A model generated the notes under the pieces. That model was given only the letters and a program-made list of their open reading frames with translations. It was not told the origin of the DNA and searched no databases. This document shows positions 4,427 through 5,695 of a stretch of DNA of 5,695 bases, in pieces (the first letter of the stretch is position 1; each line of letters starts with the position of its first letter). The DNA comes from JBGOTP01 sp041476545 (GTDB taxonomy: Bacteria > Acidobacteriota > Vicinamibacteria > Vicinamibacterales > CAVVIG01), in assembly GCA_041476545.1 (NCBI GenBank), contig JBGOTP010000330.1:1-5695 (forward strand), given 5' to 3'. The position numbers were made by a program, and so were the translations under genes.

Positions 4427-5695
4427 TTACGGGGTGCGCTCGATCTTCCAGACGGAACCACGATCAGAGTCCGTCAGCAGATACAGCAGGCCGTCTGGAC
4501 CCTGGCGCACGTCACGAATGCGCGTCTTGAGATCCTCGAAAAGATAGTCACGACGTCCCATGACGCCCTTGTCGTTGAACGGGATGCGTTCCACCCGCTG
4601 CATCTTGAGCTCTCCCACCAGCAGGCTGCCCTTCAAGTTGGGAAACTTGTCGCCCGTGTAGAACGTCATGCCCGCCGGCGCCACTGCCGGCGTCCAGAAG
4701 ATGTACGGCTGCTCCATGCCTTCCATGTACATCCTGTACGCGTCCTTCCGCCCGACAGGCGCGCCAATGGCCCCAGGGCCGCCGATGAAGTCGCCCATGT
4801 ACTCCCGTCCCATCCCCACGAGCGGCCAGCCGTAGTTCGCCCCCGGTTTCAGGATGTTGATCTCGTCGCCGTCTGCGGGCCCGTTCTCGTTTTCCCAGAT
4901 GGCGCCGGTCTGCGGGTGCATCGTCAATCCGATGGTGTTGCGGTGCCCCATCGTGTAAATCTCCGGCTTGTAGCCACGACGGCCGACAAACGGGTTGTCG
5001 TTCGGGATGGTCCCGTCGTCGCGCAGCCGGAGCACCTTGCCTCCGTCGCGAGCGGGATCCTGAGCGACGCCACCCTGCGATCGTGCGTACGGCCCCGAGG
5101 ACGCCGGCGCATTCGCGCCGCCAACCGACACGTACATCGTCCCGTCGCGCCCGAAGACGATGCGCGAGGCGGTCGTCGCCGGGATGCTTTCGTCCTTCCA
5201 GTCGTCCGCCACGAAGATGTCGCGCACGTCGGTGAGCGCCGTGCCGTTCCAGCGTCCACGCGCCACCGCCAGCGTGGACGTCCGGCGCTGGCCCTCCGGG
5301 TTCTTCACGCCGCCGGGGGAGTACCCCAGGTAAAGCCGCCAGCCCATCGGCTCGACCCCGTCGGGCAAGCGAGGGCCCTCCTTGTTGTACGAGAGGTAGA
5401 CGAACTGATTCGTCGCGAAGTCCGGATGAAGCACCACGTCCATCAAGCCCGCGTACGGCACGGAGAACACCGCGGGAACACCGGCCACGGGCTTGGGATC
5501 CAGCACGCCGTTCCGAATGACGCGCAGGCGTCCCACCAGCTCTGTGACCAGCATGTTCCCGTCCGGCAGGAACGCCAGGCCCCACGGATGGTCCAGTCCG
5601 TCCGCGATGGTCGTGACGGTGTACGGGCCGCTGGTGCGAGTCGCCGGCCTGGGCTGCTGCGCATGCGGCACCACGTGTCTGCTGAGCAGGAGGAC
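4427..5695 (-). CDS. PQQ-dependent soluble sugar dehydrogenase-like protein (N-terminus cut by window edge)
   Basis: The visible 422 residues are open to the right edge. A GTG at 5674 is a possible but unlikely start, because the frame continues upstream with VLLLS, the end of a signal-peptide core, and the likely cleavage is near PHA-QQ. The fragment matches the GSDH family of six-bladed propellers that oxidise aldoses with PQQ in the periplasm: DGLDHPWGLAFLPDG (32-46), GLMDVVLHPDF (83-93), SRIVFGRDGTMYVSVG (177-192), GHRNTIGL (250-257), ENGPADGDEINILKPGANYGWP (270-291), GELKMQRV (361-368) and TRIRDV (391-396). Compared from memory with Acinetobacter soluble glucose dehydrogenase, the PQQ contacts Arg228/Asn229, Lys377, Arg406 and Arg408 have counterparts at Arg252/Asn253, Lys364, Arg392 and Arg394. 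The catalytic His144 position reads Thr174. The substrate is unknown and activity is uncertain. It is convergent with the CapA-like gene. Confidence 0.88.
   Translation of the reverse strand, partial: VLLLSRHVVPHAQQPRPATRTSGPYTVTTIADGLDHPWGLAFLPDGNMLVTELVGRLRVIRNGVLDPKPVAGVPAVFSVPYAGLMDVVLHPDFATNQFVYLSYNKEGPRLPDGVEPMGWRLYLGYSPGGVKNPEGQRRTSTLAVARGRWNGTALTDVRDIFVADDWKDESIPATTASRIVFGRDGTMYVSVGGANAPASSGPYARSQGGVAQDPARDGGKVLRLRDDGTIPNDNPFVGRRGYKPEIYTMGHRNTIGLTMHPQTGAIWENENGPADGDEINILKPGANYGWPLVGMGREYMGDFIGGPGAIGAPVGRKDAYRMYMEGMEQPYIFWTPAVAPAGMTFYTGDKFPNLKGSLLVGELKMQRVERIPFNDKGVMGRRDYLFEDLKTRIRDVRQGPDGLLYLLTDSDRGSVWKIERTP

Noticed and set aside
4548..5585. Long second-frame minus ORF inside the PQQ dehydrogenase gene
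   Set aside because: It is an Arg/Gly-rich shadow frame of a well-conserved family protein and has no recognisable domain.
5672..5674. PQQ dehydrogenase start at the GTG at 5674
   Set aside because: The frame stays open to the edge with a hydrophobic VLLLS stretch, so the true start and most of the signal peptide lie outside the window.

Overview
The window is GC-rich, gene-dense DNA from a soil or environmental bacterium. The gene styles (a Tat-exported HAD of the DVNETLLD type, a redoxin fused to a DsbD N-terminal domain, a CapA-like protein with a GQ instead of GD motif, a soluble PQQ sugar dehydrogenase) fit Acidobacteriota, perhaps Vicinamibacteria. That is an inference from family resemblance, not proven by the sequence. 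No phage, transposase, CRISPR, tRNA or rRNA is visible.

Layout. (1) Positions 1-1285, minus strand: a two-gene operon. A 361-residue exported redoxin/DsbD-N fusion (200-1285) overlaps by 4 bases (GTGA) the start of a haloacid-dehalogenase-type protein that carries a twin-arginine signal and runs off the left edge. (2) Positions 1286-1809: a 524-base divergent control region. It holds a strong ribosome binding site at each end, a GC-rich hairpin cluster, and a 40-base imperfect inverted repeat (34/40 matching) whose copies each point toward one of the two flanking genes. (3) Positions 1810-2784, plus strand: a secreted helical-repeat plus TlpA-type thioredoxin protein. (4) Positions 2785-3110: a gap with at most a doubtful small lipoprotein-like ORF and a promoter -10 candidate. 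(5) Positions 3111-4355, plus strand: a secreted CapA-family (PGA_cap) protein. (6) Positions 4356-4426: a 71-base convergent gap with a weak hairpin. (7) Positions 4427-5695, minus strand: a PQQ-dependent sugar dehydrogenase, missing its N-terminus at the right edge.

How it hangs together. All five clear genes encode proteins that look exported, so the window is an envelope/periplasm neighbourhood. The two thioredoxin-fold genes are divergent, share the control region and the inverted repeat, and may be co-regulated in thiol or peroxide handling. The CapA-like and sugar dehydrogenase genes are convergent neighbours with no evident mechanistic link to them. The points most worth a second look are the inverted repeat, the redoxin/DsbD-N fusion coupled to a Tat-exported HAD, and active-site substitutions in both the PQQ dehydrogenase (Thr where the catalytic His is expected) and the CapA-like protein. 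None of this amounts to a clearly new system on sequence alone.
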